Positions 16,753 through 24,989 are shown, numbered from the stretch's first letter. The stretch: DNA of 64,000 nt from an uncultured Coriobacteriaceae bacterium (GCA_902780305.1 CACZFB010000004.1:1445-65444), one strand, 5' to 3'. Notes: generated by a model from the sequence alone, not told the origin. Numbers and translations: made by a program.

Positions 16753-16783
16753 GTGAGAAAAGGGGCCAAACCCCTTTTCTCAC
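16753..16783. repeat. GAGAAAAGGGG palindrome, copy 1
   Basis: GTGAGAAAAGGGG, a 5-base CCAAA loop and the exact inverse. The right arm contains the stop codon of panE, so the element forms the very end of that gene. Other copies are at 35648 and 44518. T-runs in both arms make it a likely bidirectional terminator. Confidence 0.75.
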
Positions 16784-17715
16784 GAGTGGCTGCCGTTGCG
16801 ATAGAGCTCTTCCTTAACGTGCATGAGACCATACAGCGTGCGCGTAACCGGAACGTCGATTCCGTGCGTCTGCGCATGGCGAACGAGCTCGCCCGCCAAG
16901 AACTCGTTCTCGGTTCGTCTGCGCGCGAGCACGTCCTCGAGCATGGACGTGCGCTTGCTCCCCTCGTACGAGGTGTAGTAGTCGATGATCTCGTCGACGT
17001 CTCCCCCATCGAGCGCAACGCCCTCGGCATGGGCGACGCACAGGAACTCGTCCATGCTCGCGCGACACAGGCGAACGAGCTCGGGGTCCCACCTAAAGTC
17101 GGAGTAGTCGGCCGAAGTCAGCGCCGTAACGGTGTTGCCCGCCACGTTGAGCATCCACTTCTTCCACACGGAGCGCTCGATGTCCTCCTCGACGACCGAG
17201 GGAATCCCAGCACGGGCAAACGAGTCGCGCACGCGCCTCACCATCTCCCACTTGTCGTCCCTGCTTGTGCCAAAGTGCACCGTGCCCGGATTCGTGTAGC
17301 GTATGGCGTTTCCGCGCCTGCGCGTGTTTGGACCCTGCACGAAACCGCGAAGCACCATGTTGTTGGGAAACTCGCGCCTAAAGAAGTCGCAGGCATAGAT
17401 GCCGTTTTGCAGGGGCAAAAAAACGGTATTCGGCCCGACCACCTGACGGATGTCGGGCAGTGAGCTGGTAAGGCTGTAGTTCTTTACGCACACGACCAGA
17501 AGCTCCGGCGTACCCCAGTCGTCGGCGCTGGGAATGAGCCCGGGACGAAACGCCCTGCCGTTGACCGTTACGACCTGGGACTCCATGTCGGCACGGCGCG
17601 CCCCCGTCGCGACCAAGCGAAAGTGGTCTCCCAGCAGCGCCCACAACAAGTCGGCAAGCGGCGATCCCGTTGCGCCAAACCCAATTACCGCAGCAGACGA
17701 AATCTCGTTTCCCAT
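16780..17715 (-). CDS. Ketopantoate reductase-family protein (2-dehydropantoate 2-reductase)
   Basis: 311 residues from an ATG with GAGGGGA upstream. An N-terminal Rossmann fold has VIGFGATGSPLA, then VVCVKNYSL and LQNGI; the C-terminal helical ApbA/PanE domain has KKWMLNVAGNTVTAL and SMLEDV with flanking arginines. The family reduces 2-dehydropantoate to pantoate with NADPH for coenzyme A synthesis. Many paralogues act on other keto acids, and no pantothenate gene adjoins it, so the substrate is uncertain. Its stop codon lies within a dispersed palindrome. The gene is divergent from the broken dinB, with a long inverted repeat between them. Confidence 0.85.
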   Translation of the reverse strand: MGNEISSAAVIGFGATGSPLADLLWALLGDHFRLVATGARRADMESQVVTVNGRAFRPGLIPSADDWGTPELLVVCVKNYSLTSSLPDIRQVVGPNTVFLPLQNGIYACDFFRREFPNNMVLRGFVQGPNTRRRGNAIRYTNPGTVHFGTSRDDKWEMVRRVRDSFARAGIPSVVEEDIERSVWKKWMLNVAGNTVTALTSADYSDFRWDPELVRLCRASMDEFLCVAHAEGVALDGGDVDEIIDYYTSYEGSKRTSMLEDVLARRRTENEFLAGELVRHAQTHGIDVPVTRTLYGLMHVKEELYRNGSHS

Positions 17716-17764
17716 TTGAGTCCCCTCGTATCGATGCGCCGTTGACCACATCAGTATAGGGTAA

Positions 17765-17823
17765 CCACGCAGGGACTGTCTCCGAATGGCAAATTAAACC
17801 ATTCGGAGACAGTCCCTGCGTGG
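17765..17823. repeat. Perfect 25-bp inverted repeat with GGGACTGTC core
   Basis: Arms at 17765-17789 and 17799-17823 are exact inverse copies around a 9-base A-rich loop, and contain CAGGGACTGTCTCCG. It stands between the divergent panE and dinB genes. Length, perfection and the GGGACTG core suggest a REP/MITE-like mobile palindrome rather than an operator. Confidence 0.75.
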
Positions 17824-17887
17824 CGGCTTTTCCGTCCACGGCCCGTGGCATACTGAACAGAACACTTGTTCCAGAAAGGAGCCAACG

Positions 17888-19067
17888 GTGGACACGAGCA
17901 GAACGATTCTGCATGTAGACATGAACTGCTTTTATGCCAGCGTCGAGATGGCCGGGGGTGAAGACGGCCATGACGTTGTGGGAGGCCCGGCGCGCATGCC
18001 CAGAGGCCATCATACTCCCCCCGCGCTACGGCCTCTACATGCGCTATAGCAGGCTTGCCCGCGAACTCTACAACGAGTACACCGACCTCGTGGAGCCGTT
18101 CGGGCTCGACGAGGCATGGCTCGACGTCACCCACTCCGCCCGACTTGCGGGAGGCGACGCCCTGGCCGTCGCCCGCGAGATCAGCGAGCGCATGCCCGTC
18201 GAGCTTGGATGCACGGTCTCGGTGGGCATAAGCTGGAACAAGATCTTTGCCAAGTTTGGCAGCGACTACGACAAGCCCGACGGGCTCGCACACATCACAC
18301 CGCACAATGCGGCGAGCATCGTATGGCCAGCTCCCGTGCGCAGCCTGCTCTATGTGGGCCCGGCCACGGAGCGTAAGCTCAAGAATCTGGGCATACACAC
18401 CATCGGGCAGCTTGCCTGCGCCGACGACTACGCCATCGCGCGCGTCCTCGGCAAGATGGGAACCGTAATCCAGGCCTTTGCGCGAGGCGAGGACGACGCG
18501 CCGGTACGCCCGTTCAACCCGTTGCTCAGCGACATCGAACACGAGGTAAAGGGCGTGGGAAACGGCATCACGACGCCATTCGACATCGAGGACCCCATAA
18601 CGGCACGGCAGGTCGTGTGGCTCTTGGGAGAGAGCGTCTCCCAGCGCCTGCGGGCGCAGGGGCTGGCCGCCCGCACCATTGGCGTATACGGTCGTGACTT
18701 CCAGACGCTCGCCTCGCGCTCGAGGCAGGCGACCTTGCCCAATCCCACGCAGATCACCCGGGAGATCTGTGTGGTCGCGGCGGAGCTTCTTGTCTCGGAC
18801 TGGGACTTTGCGCACGGCGAGAAGATGCGCGCGTTGGGCGTGCGCGCCTCGAACCTCTCCCCCGCGCAAAACCATCCCCAACTCGACATCTTTGGGTGCG
18901 AGGCCAGGAGGCAACGCATGCTCGATTTGGACCGGACCATAGACGAGCTGAGGTCACGCTATGGCAACCACGCCGTCAGGCGCCTCTCGGAGCTGGTGGA
19001 CCCGCGCCTCTCGGCGCTCGACCCCGAGCGAGAGAACGTCGTGCACCCCGTGAGCTTCTTCGCCTAA
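17888..19067 (+). pseudogene. dinB: DNA polymerase IV, broken by an internal deletion and frameshift
   Basis: A GTG at 17888 with AAAGGAG upstream starts a frame encoding TILHVDMNCFYASVEM, the family N-terminus with the first catalytic Asp. Directly after this, at about 17950, homology jumps to GVKTAMTLWEARRACPE in the +1 frame, which then runs intact to 19067 with catalytic GLDEAWLDVT, the thumb and the little-finger domain. About 33 residues (the segment normally containing IAVGG and TANYEAR) are missing, so roughly 100 bp were lost and the frame shifted. Translation from internal ATG 17934 would lack the first catalytic Asp and has no ribosome site. The gene should be inactive; Pol IV normally performs translesion synthesis. 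Confidence 0.85.
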
Positions 19068-19096
19068 GGAAGCGATGATTAATCGCTCCCTAGGCG
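19061..19096. terminator. Hairpin after dinB
   Basis: CGCCTAAGGAAGCGAT faces ATCGCTCCCTAGGCG with one indel, at the dinB stop codon. No T-run follows. It separates dinB from the convergent thioesterase gene. Confidence 0.4.
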
Positions 19097-19125
19097 CACG
19101 CCGGGGTACGCCCTGCTACCGGTGC

Positions 19126-19812
19126 CTACAACGTGCGGTTTATTATCTCGGCAACATCAGCGTAGTGGTCCAGCATGAAGAAATGGCCACCATCGAACGC
19201 ACGAAGCTCGCACTGGCCGCCCGCACAGCGACGCCACTCGCCCATCTTGCTGCAAACACTGTCCTCGCGCCCATACAGAACCGTCATGTTGGCATCGACA
19301 ACCGTCGGCTCCGCAACCTGTCCGACCTCCTCCAGCCGCACGTCGGCGCGCAGGAGGGGCAGGAACAGCTCGATCAGCTCCCTGCTCTCCAACAATTCCT
19401 GGGGCATGCCGCCCAAGGCGGCCAGCTCCGCCAAAAAAGCGTCGTCATCCAGGTCGGTAGAGGGCACGCCCTCGTCGGCGACGTAGGGCGGCGTGTTGGA
19501 CAGCAAAAACAGGTGTTGGGGATGTATGCCCCGCTCCTTGAGGTAGAAGTAGAGGTGATATGCCACGGTGGCACCCATGCTGTAGCCCAAAAGGGCAAAC
19601 GGCTCGCGCAGGCCCTCCTCTTGCAGTTGGGCATACATGTCGTCCATCAGGTCGTCCATGGACGTAACGACCTCGCCCCCCATGCGCATGCCATGGCCGG
19701 GGTAATCGGGCGTGCAGAGCGTGACGTCTGGCTTGAGCCGCTCCCCCAGTGGCCCGTAGAACAGCGAGCTGCCGCCTGCATAGGGCAGGCAGTATAGTCT
19801 TGTGGCGGGCAT
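19126..19812 (-). CDS. Type II thioesterase (GrsT/TesA-like alpha/beta hydrolase)
   Basis: 228 residues from an ATG with GGAG seven bases upstream. The start LYCLPYAGGSS is the diagnostic TEII N-terminus. PDYPGHG, then the nucleophile in GYSMGA, the acid in YGREDSV and the histidine in GGHFFM complete the triad. TEII enzymes remove stalled acyl groups from carrier proteins of peptide or polyketide synthetases. No synthetase is in the window, so it either serves a distant cluster or acts in general acyl-carrier editing. It lies just downstream of the tRNA-Lys terminator and appears to be a single gene. Confidence 0.85.
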   Translation of the reverse strand: MPATRLYCLPYAGGSSLFYGPLGERLKPDVTLCTPDYPGHGMRMGGEVVTSMDDLMDDMYAQLQEEGLREPFALLGYSMGATVAYHLYFYLKERGIHPQHLFLLSNTPPYVADEGVPSTDLDDDAFLAELAALGGMPQELLESRELIELFLPLLRADVRLEEVGQVAEPTVVDANMTVLYGREDSVCSKMGEWRRCAGGQCELRAFDGGHFFMLDHYADVAEIINRTL

Positions 19813-19867
19813 GTCACTACTCCTCCGTCCGTTGGGCATCCTCATGATGTGTGGATGGACGACCGAC

Positions 19868-19898
19868 AAAAAAACAGGCCAGACACATGTCTGACCTG
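19868..19898 (-). terminator. Terminator of the tRNA-His/tRNA-Lys unit
   Basis: On the minus strand CAGGTCAGAC and GTCTGGCCTG form a 10-bp stem (one G-T pair) around a 4-base loop, followed by seven Ts. The stem is almost the same as that after tRNA-Arg. Confidence 0.85.
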
Positions 19899-19907
19899 CA
19901 AATGTCG

Positions 19908-19983
<76 letters not shown>

Positions 19984-19998
19984 TTGCGCATTCAAGAA

Positions 19999-20075
19999 TG
20001 GGGTGGGTACAGGGGCTCGAACCCTGGACCTACGGAGCCACAGTCCGTCGCTCTGCCAACTGAGCTACACCCACC
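19999..20075 (-). tRNA. tRNA-His (anticodon GTG)
   Basis: 77 nt including the extra G(-1) at 20075 that faces C73, the identity mark of histidine tRNAs, and an encoded CCA. Acceptor GTGGGTG/TACCCAC, anticodon loop CTGTGGC. Confidence 0.97.
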
Positions 20076-20105
20076 GTGTTGCCCACCTCTTGAATCGGCT
20101 AAACC

Positions 20106-20134
20106 ATTATCACCGAGACAGGCGAACAATGCAA
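20106..20134 (-). promoter_or_regulatory. Promoter of the tRNA-His/tRNA-Lys unit
   Basis: On the minus strand TTGCAT (20134-20129) and GATAAT (20111-20106) are 17 bp apart, with an expected start about 24 bases before tRNA-His. Confidence 0.6.
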
Positions 20135-20210
20135 GCACTTTTTCCAAAAAACTTTTGGTCCGCCTTTTTCCGTTGCTTCCGTTGCCCCCCGTACCGTTCA
20201 GCCCGCACCG

Positions 20211-20284
20211 GCCGATCAAAGGGGGTTACCCCCAATTGATTGCCACAAGCGGCATATCAATGGGGGTAACCCCCTTTGATCGGC
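20211..20284. repeat. Composite palindrome, TATCAA/GGGG family
   Basis: Two palindromic units face each other: a 34-base left unit beginning GCCGATCAAAGGGGG and its near-exact inverse on the right, separated by six bases. The hairpin lies 40 bases after the stop of the membrane-protein gene at 20324. The copy at 27066 has the same two-unit design. Confidence 0.8.
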
Positions 20285-20323
20285 TGCCCCCAAACGGACA
20301 ACGTCGCCACAGTCGCTCGCGAG

Positions 20324-20845
20324 CTACTTGATCAGGAAGTACATGACGAGCCCGGCGATGGCCACGATCAGGCCAATGAGGGGCTGATTGAGGGTAAACA
20401 CCAGCAATATGGCCGCAAACACGCACAGAATCGAGAGGATGGTGAACAGGCCACCCAAGGGGGTGTCGATCGCACGGCCCGCCACGACCTTTTGCCGCTT
20501 GAGCGCGTCCTCGCCCTCGGGTGCCACGTTACGCACGAATTCTTGCGCGGTGGGAAGCTGGCTCTTGTTCATCTCCATTACCCAGCACCGCTCGTCGCTG
20601 GTAGCCACGAGGAAGGCCGACTTGCCCTTTGAGGACGGCATGTCCTCGGTCCAGGCGCCATAGGGCACGAGCTCGGTGTCGACGACCAACTTTCTGGCGT
20701 CCTCGTTGTTCTCGACGGCAAGCGAGGACAGGTTGCCCAAAGCAATCTTTTGCACCTTTCCGCCCGTGCGAAAGCAAATCTCGTCATCGGTGACCCACAT
20801 GCTCTCGCCGTTCTTCCCATTTACGCGTGTGGTTCCCTTTGCCAT
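20324..20845 (-). CDS. Unknown protein with two C-terminal membrane helices
   Basis: 173 residues; the start begins MAKGTTRVNGKN. I do not recognise the family. Residues 1-125 are soluble and mixed alpha/beta in character (WVTDDEICFRTGG, SAFLVATSDERCWVMEMNK) and resemble a PH-like or bPH domain only loosely. Two adjacent hydrophobic helices (about 132-150 and 154-172) end the protein, with only ...YFLIK after the second. It is divergent from the Nudix hydrolase gene, and a TATAAT lies between them at about 20889. It appears to be a single gene. Confidence 0.75.
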   Translation of the reverse strand: MAKGTTRVNGKNGESMWVTDDEICFRTGGKVQKIALGNLSSLAVENNEDARKLVVDTELVPYGAWTEDMPSSKGKSAFLVATSDERCWVMEMNKSQLPTAQEFVRNVAPEGEDALKRQKVVAGRAIDTPLGGLFTILSILCVFAAILLVFTLNQPLIGLIVAIAGLVMYFLIK

Positions 20846-20969
20846 GGCACACAGCTCCGTTCGTCGTATTCCCGTTGTGGACTATCATATAATACGCACA
20901 GCAGGCCGTTTGTCTTGCCAAAATACTTATGCTGTTGGATGGGGCAGACAACAGAACAAGGAGCGCATC

Positions 20970-21542
20970 ATGTCGCTGGACAGAATTCGTAGGCTACTCG
21001 AGCTCGACCCAAGTCTTGTGGAGACCGTAGTGAGGACCGACCCCGAGTGGAACGGCAAGATATTCCAGGTGGAGCACCTCCTCGTCCGCCTCCCCGACGG
21101 CAGCGAGGGATGGCGCGAGATCGTGCGCCACAACGGCGGCGCCGGCGTGTGCGTGGTCCGCGACGGTTGCATGTGCCTGGTCAGGCAGTATCGCGTGGCA
21201 CTCGAGCGCATGACGCTCGAGATTCCCGCCGGCAAGCTCGACCCAAACGAGGACCCCGCCGTTTGCGCCGCCCGCGAGCTGGAGGAGGAGACCGGCCTGC
21301 TCGCAGGGCGGTTGGAGCCGCTTGCCGTATCGGCGGGCGCCCCCGGCTTCAACAACGAGAAGACGCGCATCTTCGTTGCCCACGACGTGGTTCAGACACC
21401 GGCCAGACCCGACGAGGACGAGTTCGTGGACGTGGTGTGGGTACCCGTGGACGAGGTCGTGGAGGCCATTCGCGCAGGCCTCATCGAGGATGCCAAGACG
21501 GTTGTCTCGGCATTCGCGGCCGCGGCTGGCCTGGCGGGCTAA
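20970..21542 (+). CDS. Nudix hydrolase, ADP-ribose pyrophosphatase type
   Basis: 190 residues from an ATG with AAGGAG upstream. The Nudix box GX5EX7REUXEEXGU is present, with GKLDPNEDP followed by AARELEEETGL. The preceding GGAGVCVV and VRQYRVALERMTLEIPAG pattern, together with AGAPGFNNEKTRIF, matches the ADP-ribose pyrophosphatase subgroup, which splits ADP-ribose into AMP and ribose 5-phosphate to limit protein ADP-ribosylation damage. It is separated by about 160 bases and a promoter from the ABC transporter genes, so it is probably monocistronic. Confidence 0.9.
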   Translation: MSLDRIRRLLELDPSLVETVVRTDPEWNGKIFQVEHLLVRLPDGSEGWREIVRHNGGAGVCVVRDGCMCLVRQYRVALERMTLEIPAGKLDPNEDPAVCAARELEEETGLLAGRLEPLAVSAGAPGFNNEKTRIFVAHDVVQTPARPDEDEFVDVVWVPVDEVVEAIRAGLIEDAKTVVSAFAAAAGLAG

Positions 21543-21624
21543 CCCAACACGCACAGCACCCAACGCCCGAGGCGCCCGGGTTTACAGAACGGTTACATCT
21601 TTGGTTCACATAGGTCAATCGTCA

Positions 21625-21652
21625 TTGACACGTCCCCTCGCACGGTTATGCT
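21625..21652 (+). promoter_or_regulatory. Promoter of the amino-acid ABC transporter operon
   Basis: A consensus TTGACA (21625-21630) and TATGCT (21647-21652) are 16 bp apart, giving a leader of about 40 bases before the substrate-binding protein. Confidence 0.65.
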
Positions 21653-21700
21653 AGCCCCGTTGTATTAGCGTGGCCACACGGCCAGCGAGAGGAGACCACC

Positions 21701-22543
21701 ATGTCCCTAAAAGACGTTTCGCTCAACCGCCGCTCGTTCCTCAAGGGCGCCGGCCTGCTTGCGGCGATGCCCGCCCTTGCCACCCTGGCGGGATGCGGCA
21801 ACGCTCAGCAGAGCGCCATGACGCTTATCGTTGGTTTCGACCAGGACTTCCCGCCCTACGGCTATGTGGGCGACAACGGCGAGTTCACCGGCTTTGACCT
21901 CGAGCTCGCGCAAAAGGTATGCGAGATGGAGGGCTGGACCTACAAGCCCGAGCCCATTGCCTGGGACTCCAAGGACGCGCTGCTCAACAGCGGCCAGATC
22001 ACCTGCATCTGGAACGGCTTTACCATCGAGACCCGCGAGAATGACTACGCCTTTACCGACGCCTACATGGAGAACCGCCAGGTAATCGTCGTTCCCGCCA
22101 AGTCCAGCGTCAAGAAGCTGGCCGACCTCAAGGGCAAGAACGTCGTGACCCAGGCCGACTCCGCCGCGTACAACCTCCTGTCCAAGGACGGCGACCAAGC
22201 CGAGCTCGGGTCGACGTTTGCCAAGCTCGACACGATTGGCGAGTACAACACCGCGTTTATGAGCCTGAACACCGGCGAGTACGACGCCGTGGCATGCGAC
22301 TACCCCGTTGCCGTGTTCAACATTGGCGACTCGAAGGACTACACCATCCTGGAGGAGCCGCTCAACTCCGAGCACTTTGGCGTGGGCTTCGCCAACACCG
22401 ACGAGGGCAAGAAGCTTGCCAAGCAGGTGCAGGCCGACCTCCAAAAACTCGATGCCGACGGCACCGTAAAGACGCTGTGCGAGAAGTACGCCGACCAGGG
22501 CGTCTCCTACACCGCCTGGGTGCTCCCCAAGGCATCCGCCTAG
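21701..22543 (+). CDS. Amino-acid ABC transporter substrate-binding lipoprotein (Tat signal)
   Basis: 280 residues from an ATG preceded by GAGAGGAG. The N-terminus has a twin-arginine motif (RRSFLKG at residues 10-16), a hydrophobic stretch and a lipobox ending LAGC, placing the lipid anchor on Cys32. The rest is a family 3 solute-binding protein: VGFDQDFPPYGY, FTGFDLELAQKV and a C-terminal lobe with DADGTVKTLCEKY. This family binds polar amino acids outside the cell. It is the first gene of a three-gene operon with permease and ATPase; the partner ATPase looks defective. Confidence 0.93.
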   Translation: MSLKDVSLNRRSFLKGAGLLAAMPALATLAGCGNAQQSAMTLIVGFDQDFPPYGYVGDNGEFTGFDLELAQKVCEMEGWTYKPEPIAWDSKDALLNSGQITCIWNGFTIETRENDYAFTDAYMENRQVIVVPAKSSVKKLADLKGKNVVTQADSAAYNLLSKDGDQAELGSTFAKLDTIGEYNTAFMSLNTGEYDAVACDYPVAVFNIGDSKDYTILEEPLNSEHFGVGFANTDEGKKLAKQVQADLQKLDADGTVKTLCEKYADQGVSYTAWVLPKASA

Positions 22544-22624
22544 CGTCACTTTTGCGGTAAGGCGAAGACATAGCGAAAGCGGGCGGCTTCGGTCGCCCGC
22601 ACCTTATTGGAAAGGCGGTATACC

Positions 22625-23278
22625 TTGAACATAGGCACAATGATTGGCATGCTCATGCAGGGCTTCGTCATCTCGCTGGAGGTGTTTGGTCTCACCCTCG
22701 TGGGCGCCGTTCCCCTGGGCGTGGTGGTCGCCTTGGGCAGGCTGTCGAAGTTCGCACCTCTTAGGTTCCTCACAAAAATCTACATCTCCATCATGCGTGG
22801 CACGCCCCTCATGCTGCAGATGTTCGCCGTCTTTTTTATGCCATACTACGTGTTTGGCATAGAGACCGGCGCGGGCTTCAAATTTACCGCCTGCATCATC
22901 GCCTTTATCATCAACTACGCCGCCTACTTCGCCGAAATCTATCGCTCGGGCATCCAGAGCATGCCGCGGGGGCAGTACGAAGCCGCACAGGTGCTTGGCT
23001 ACTCCCCCACCCAAACGTTCTTCCGCATCATCCTGCCCCAGGTTATTAAACGCATCCTCCCCGCAATGGGAAATGAGATTATCACGCTTATCAAGGACAC
23101 GTCCTTGGCCTTCTCGGTGGGCGTAGCCGAGATGTTCACGTCATCGAAGGCCCTGGTCGCGAGCCAGCGCACGATGGTGCCGTTTATGATAGCCGCCGCG
23201 ATCTACTGGATTACCTGCCTGCTCATCGAGTTTGGCATCAGTCGCGCCGAGAAGAAGCTGGGGTACTACCATGACTAA
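22625..23278 (+). CDS. Amino-acid ABC transporter permease
   Basis: 217 residues if translation begins at TTG 22625 (GGAAAGG nine bases upstream); ATG 22640 is the alternative. It is a HisM/GlnP-type permease with several membrane helices. The EAA loop that docks the ATPase is visible as QYEAAQVLGYSPTQTF, with ILPQ after it. The typical SIMRGTPLMLQ motif follows the second helix. Its stop overlaps the ATPase start codon (ATGACTAA), so the two are translationally coupled. Confidence 0.92.
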   Translation: MNIGTMIGMLMQGFVISLEVFGLTLVGAVPLGVVVALGRLSKFAPLRFLTKIYISIMRGTPLMLQMFAVFFMPYYVFGIETGAGFKFTACIIAFIINYAAYFAEIYRSGIQSMPRGQYEAAQVLGYSPTQTFFRIILPQVIKRILPAMGNEIITLIKDTSLAFSVGVAEMFTSSKALVASQRTMVPFMIAAAIYWITCLLIEFGISRAEKKLGYYHD

Positions 23279-24002
23279 CCCTCAAACGCCCGCCGTGTCG
23301 GTGCTCCACGCGCGCAAGTCGTTTGGCAACAAGGTGGTGCTCGACGACGTCTCGCTTAACATAATGCCCGGCGAGGTCCTCTCTATGATTGGTCCCTCCG
23401 GCGCTGGCAAGTCCACCATGCTTCGCTGCATGACACTGCTGGACCGCTACGACTCCGCGCAGTTTTCGTACGGCGATCTGTCCGTGTGCGACAACGGGCA
23501 GGACGGGCGCGCCATCTACAGCAGGGACGCCGAGCGGGAGGCGCGCATGCGCTTTGGCATCGTTTTTCAGCACTACAACCTGTTCCCGCACTACACCGTG
23601 CTCAAAAACATAACCGACGCCCCCATCGTCGTGCAGAAGCGCGACCGCACGGAGGTGGAGGCCGAGGCCATGGAGCTGTTGCGCCAGCTGGACTTGCTGG
23701 AGCATGCAAACAAGGTTCCCTGCGAACTCTCGGGCGGACAGCAGCAGCGCGTGGCCGACGAGGCGACCTCTGCGCTCGATCCCAAGCTCACCGCCGACAT
23801 GCAACGACTCATCCGCGTGCTTGCCTCCGAGGGGATGGCCGTGGGCATCGTCACGCACGAGATGGGCTTCGCAAAGCTCGTGAGCGACCGTATCGCCTTC
23901 CTCTTTGACGGCGAGATTGCCGAGGAGGGACCAGCAGAGCAGGTGATTGACGACCCGCAGGACCCGCGTACCCGCCGATTCCTCAGCCAAGCCGAGGACT
24001 AG
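23271..24002 (+). CDS. Amino-acid ABC transporter ATPase lacking the Walker B strand
   Basis: 243 residues; the start codon overlaps the permease stop. Walker A is intact (GPSGAGKST, Lys48), as are the Q-loop (FQHYNLFPH), signature LSGGQQQR (from residue 153), D-loop SALDP and switch histidine (VTHEMGF). However, after QQQRVA (residue 162) the sequence goes straight to DEATSALD. About 14 residues are missing that normally read IARAL, a short linker and a hydrophobic LLF strand, so the Walker B strand positioning the catalytic Asp-Glu is gone. The deletion keeps the frame (about 42 bp). The subunit probably cannot fold or hydrolyse ATP normally, leaving the importer inactive or dependent on another ATPase. 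Confidence 0.85.
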   Translation: MTNPQTPAVSVLHARKSFGNKVVLDDVSLNIMPGEVLSMIGPSGAGKSTMLRCMTLLDRYDSAQFSYGDLSVCDNGQDGRAIYSRDAEREARMRFGIVFQHYNLFPHYTVLKNITDAPIVVQKRDRTEVEAEAMELLRQLDLLEHANKVPCELSGGQQQRVADEATSALDPKLTADMQRLIRVLASEGMAVGIVTHEMGFAKLVSDRIAFLFDGEIAEEGPAEQVIDDPQDPRTRRFLSQAED

Positions 24003-24011
24003 CACGGACAT

Positions 24012-24046
24012 CGGCCAATCAATGGGGTTGCCCCTTTGATTGGCCG
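24012..24046. repeat. Palindrome of the TATCAA/GGGG family
   Basis: CGGCCAATCAATGGGG faces CCCCTTTGATTGGCCG with one mismatch. It begins ten bases after the ATPase stop and separates it from the convergent methyltransferase. Confidence 0.75.
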
Positions 24047-24081
24047 TCGGCGACCAACGACACCACTGCTGCAGGCGGGCG

Positions 24082-24894
24082 CTACCTAAACAGCTCCCAC
24101 ATGGCCACGGCACTCGAGGCGGCCACGTTGAGGGAGTCCACGCCGTTGGCCATGGGAATGACGACCTTCCCGTCGCACGCATCCAAAAGCTCATTCGAGA
24201 GACCCGCCCCCTCGGAGCCAAAGCAGAGCGCGACCTTGCCGGGCTGGGCGCGGGCCACATCGCCGAGTGCCATCGCATCGCTTGCCAACGCCATCGCCAG
24301 GCACGTGAACCCACTGTTCCGCAACGCGTCAAACGCATCTGTGGGCCATGCGCCCTGCGCACGACACCACCGAACGCGAAAGACGTTTCCCATGGACACG
24401 CGTATGGCACGTCTGGACAGCGGGTCCGCACAGGTGGGAGCGACCACCACCCCATCGGCACCCAAGGCCGCCGCGTTCCTAAAAATGGCGCCGATGTTGG
24501 AGGTGTCGGTAACGCCTTCCACGACGACGAGCCGACGCGCCCCCGCAGACACCTGCTCCACCGAGCGCGGCTGCGGACGTTCCATGGCACACAGCGCACC
24601 TCGGGTCACGCGATAGCCGCACAGTCGCTCGGCCTCCTCGGGCGGTAGCACGAACACCGGCACGTCGTCGTCAATCCCTTCCAGCAGGTCTGCCATGGAC
24701 TCCAGCCTGCGCTCGTCCAGCAAGAACGAGATCGGCTTAACGCCCGTCTCGATGGCCACGCGAATGGCAATCTGCGACTCGACGATCATCATGCCGTGCT
24801 CATGCTCCCACGACGACCGTAGCTGGTGGTTCGTAAGCTCGGTATAGGCCTCCAGCCTGCTATCAGCCAACGTTAACATGCGTAAAGTTGCCAT
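24082..24894 (-). CDS. SpoU/TrmH-family RNA 2'-O-methyltransferase
   Basis: 270 residues from an ATG with GGAG seven bases upstream. An N-terminal substrate-binding domain (about 1-110) precedes the SPOUT knot domain with its three motifs: motif 1 in VEGVTDTSNIGAIFRNAAALG, here split as VEGVTDTSNIG then RNAAALG; motif 2 in CFGSEGAGLS; and motif 3 in IPMANGVDSLNVAASSAV. Enzymes of this group methylate ribose 2'-OH in tRNA or rRNA using SAM; which site is modified cannot be told. It is divergent from the L,D-transpeptidase gene. Confidence 0.9.
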   Translation of the reverse strand: MATLRMLTLADSRLEAYTELTNHQLRSSWEHEHGMMIVESQIAIRVAIETGVKPISFLLDERRLESMADLLEGIDDDVPVFVLPPEEAERLCGYRVTRGALCAMERPQPRSVEQVSAGARRLVVVEGVTDTSNIGAIFRNAAALGADGVVVAPTCADPLSRRAIRVSMGNVFRVRWCRAQGAWPTDAFDALRNSGFTCLAMALASDAMALGDVARAQPGKVALCFGSEGAGLSNELLDACDGKVVIPMANGVDSLNVAASSAVAMWELFR

Positions 24895-24989
24895 GGAGCC
24901 ATCTCCTCTCCGCATGCAGGACACAAATATGGGGTACCATACCCCTGCTCAGTGAATAATACCGCTTGCTACGAGATAAGGAAGCGTGC

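Noticed and set aside
17934..19067. Treating dinB as an intact gene starting at ATG 17934
   Set aside because: That start has no ribosome site, and the product would lack the first catalytic aspartate, which is encoded just upstream in another frame behind a good ribosome site.
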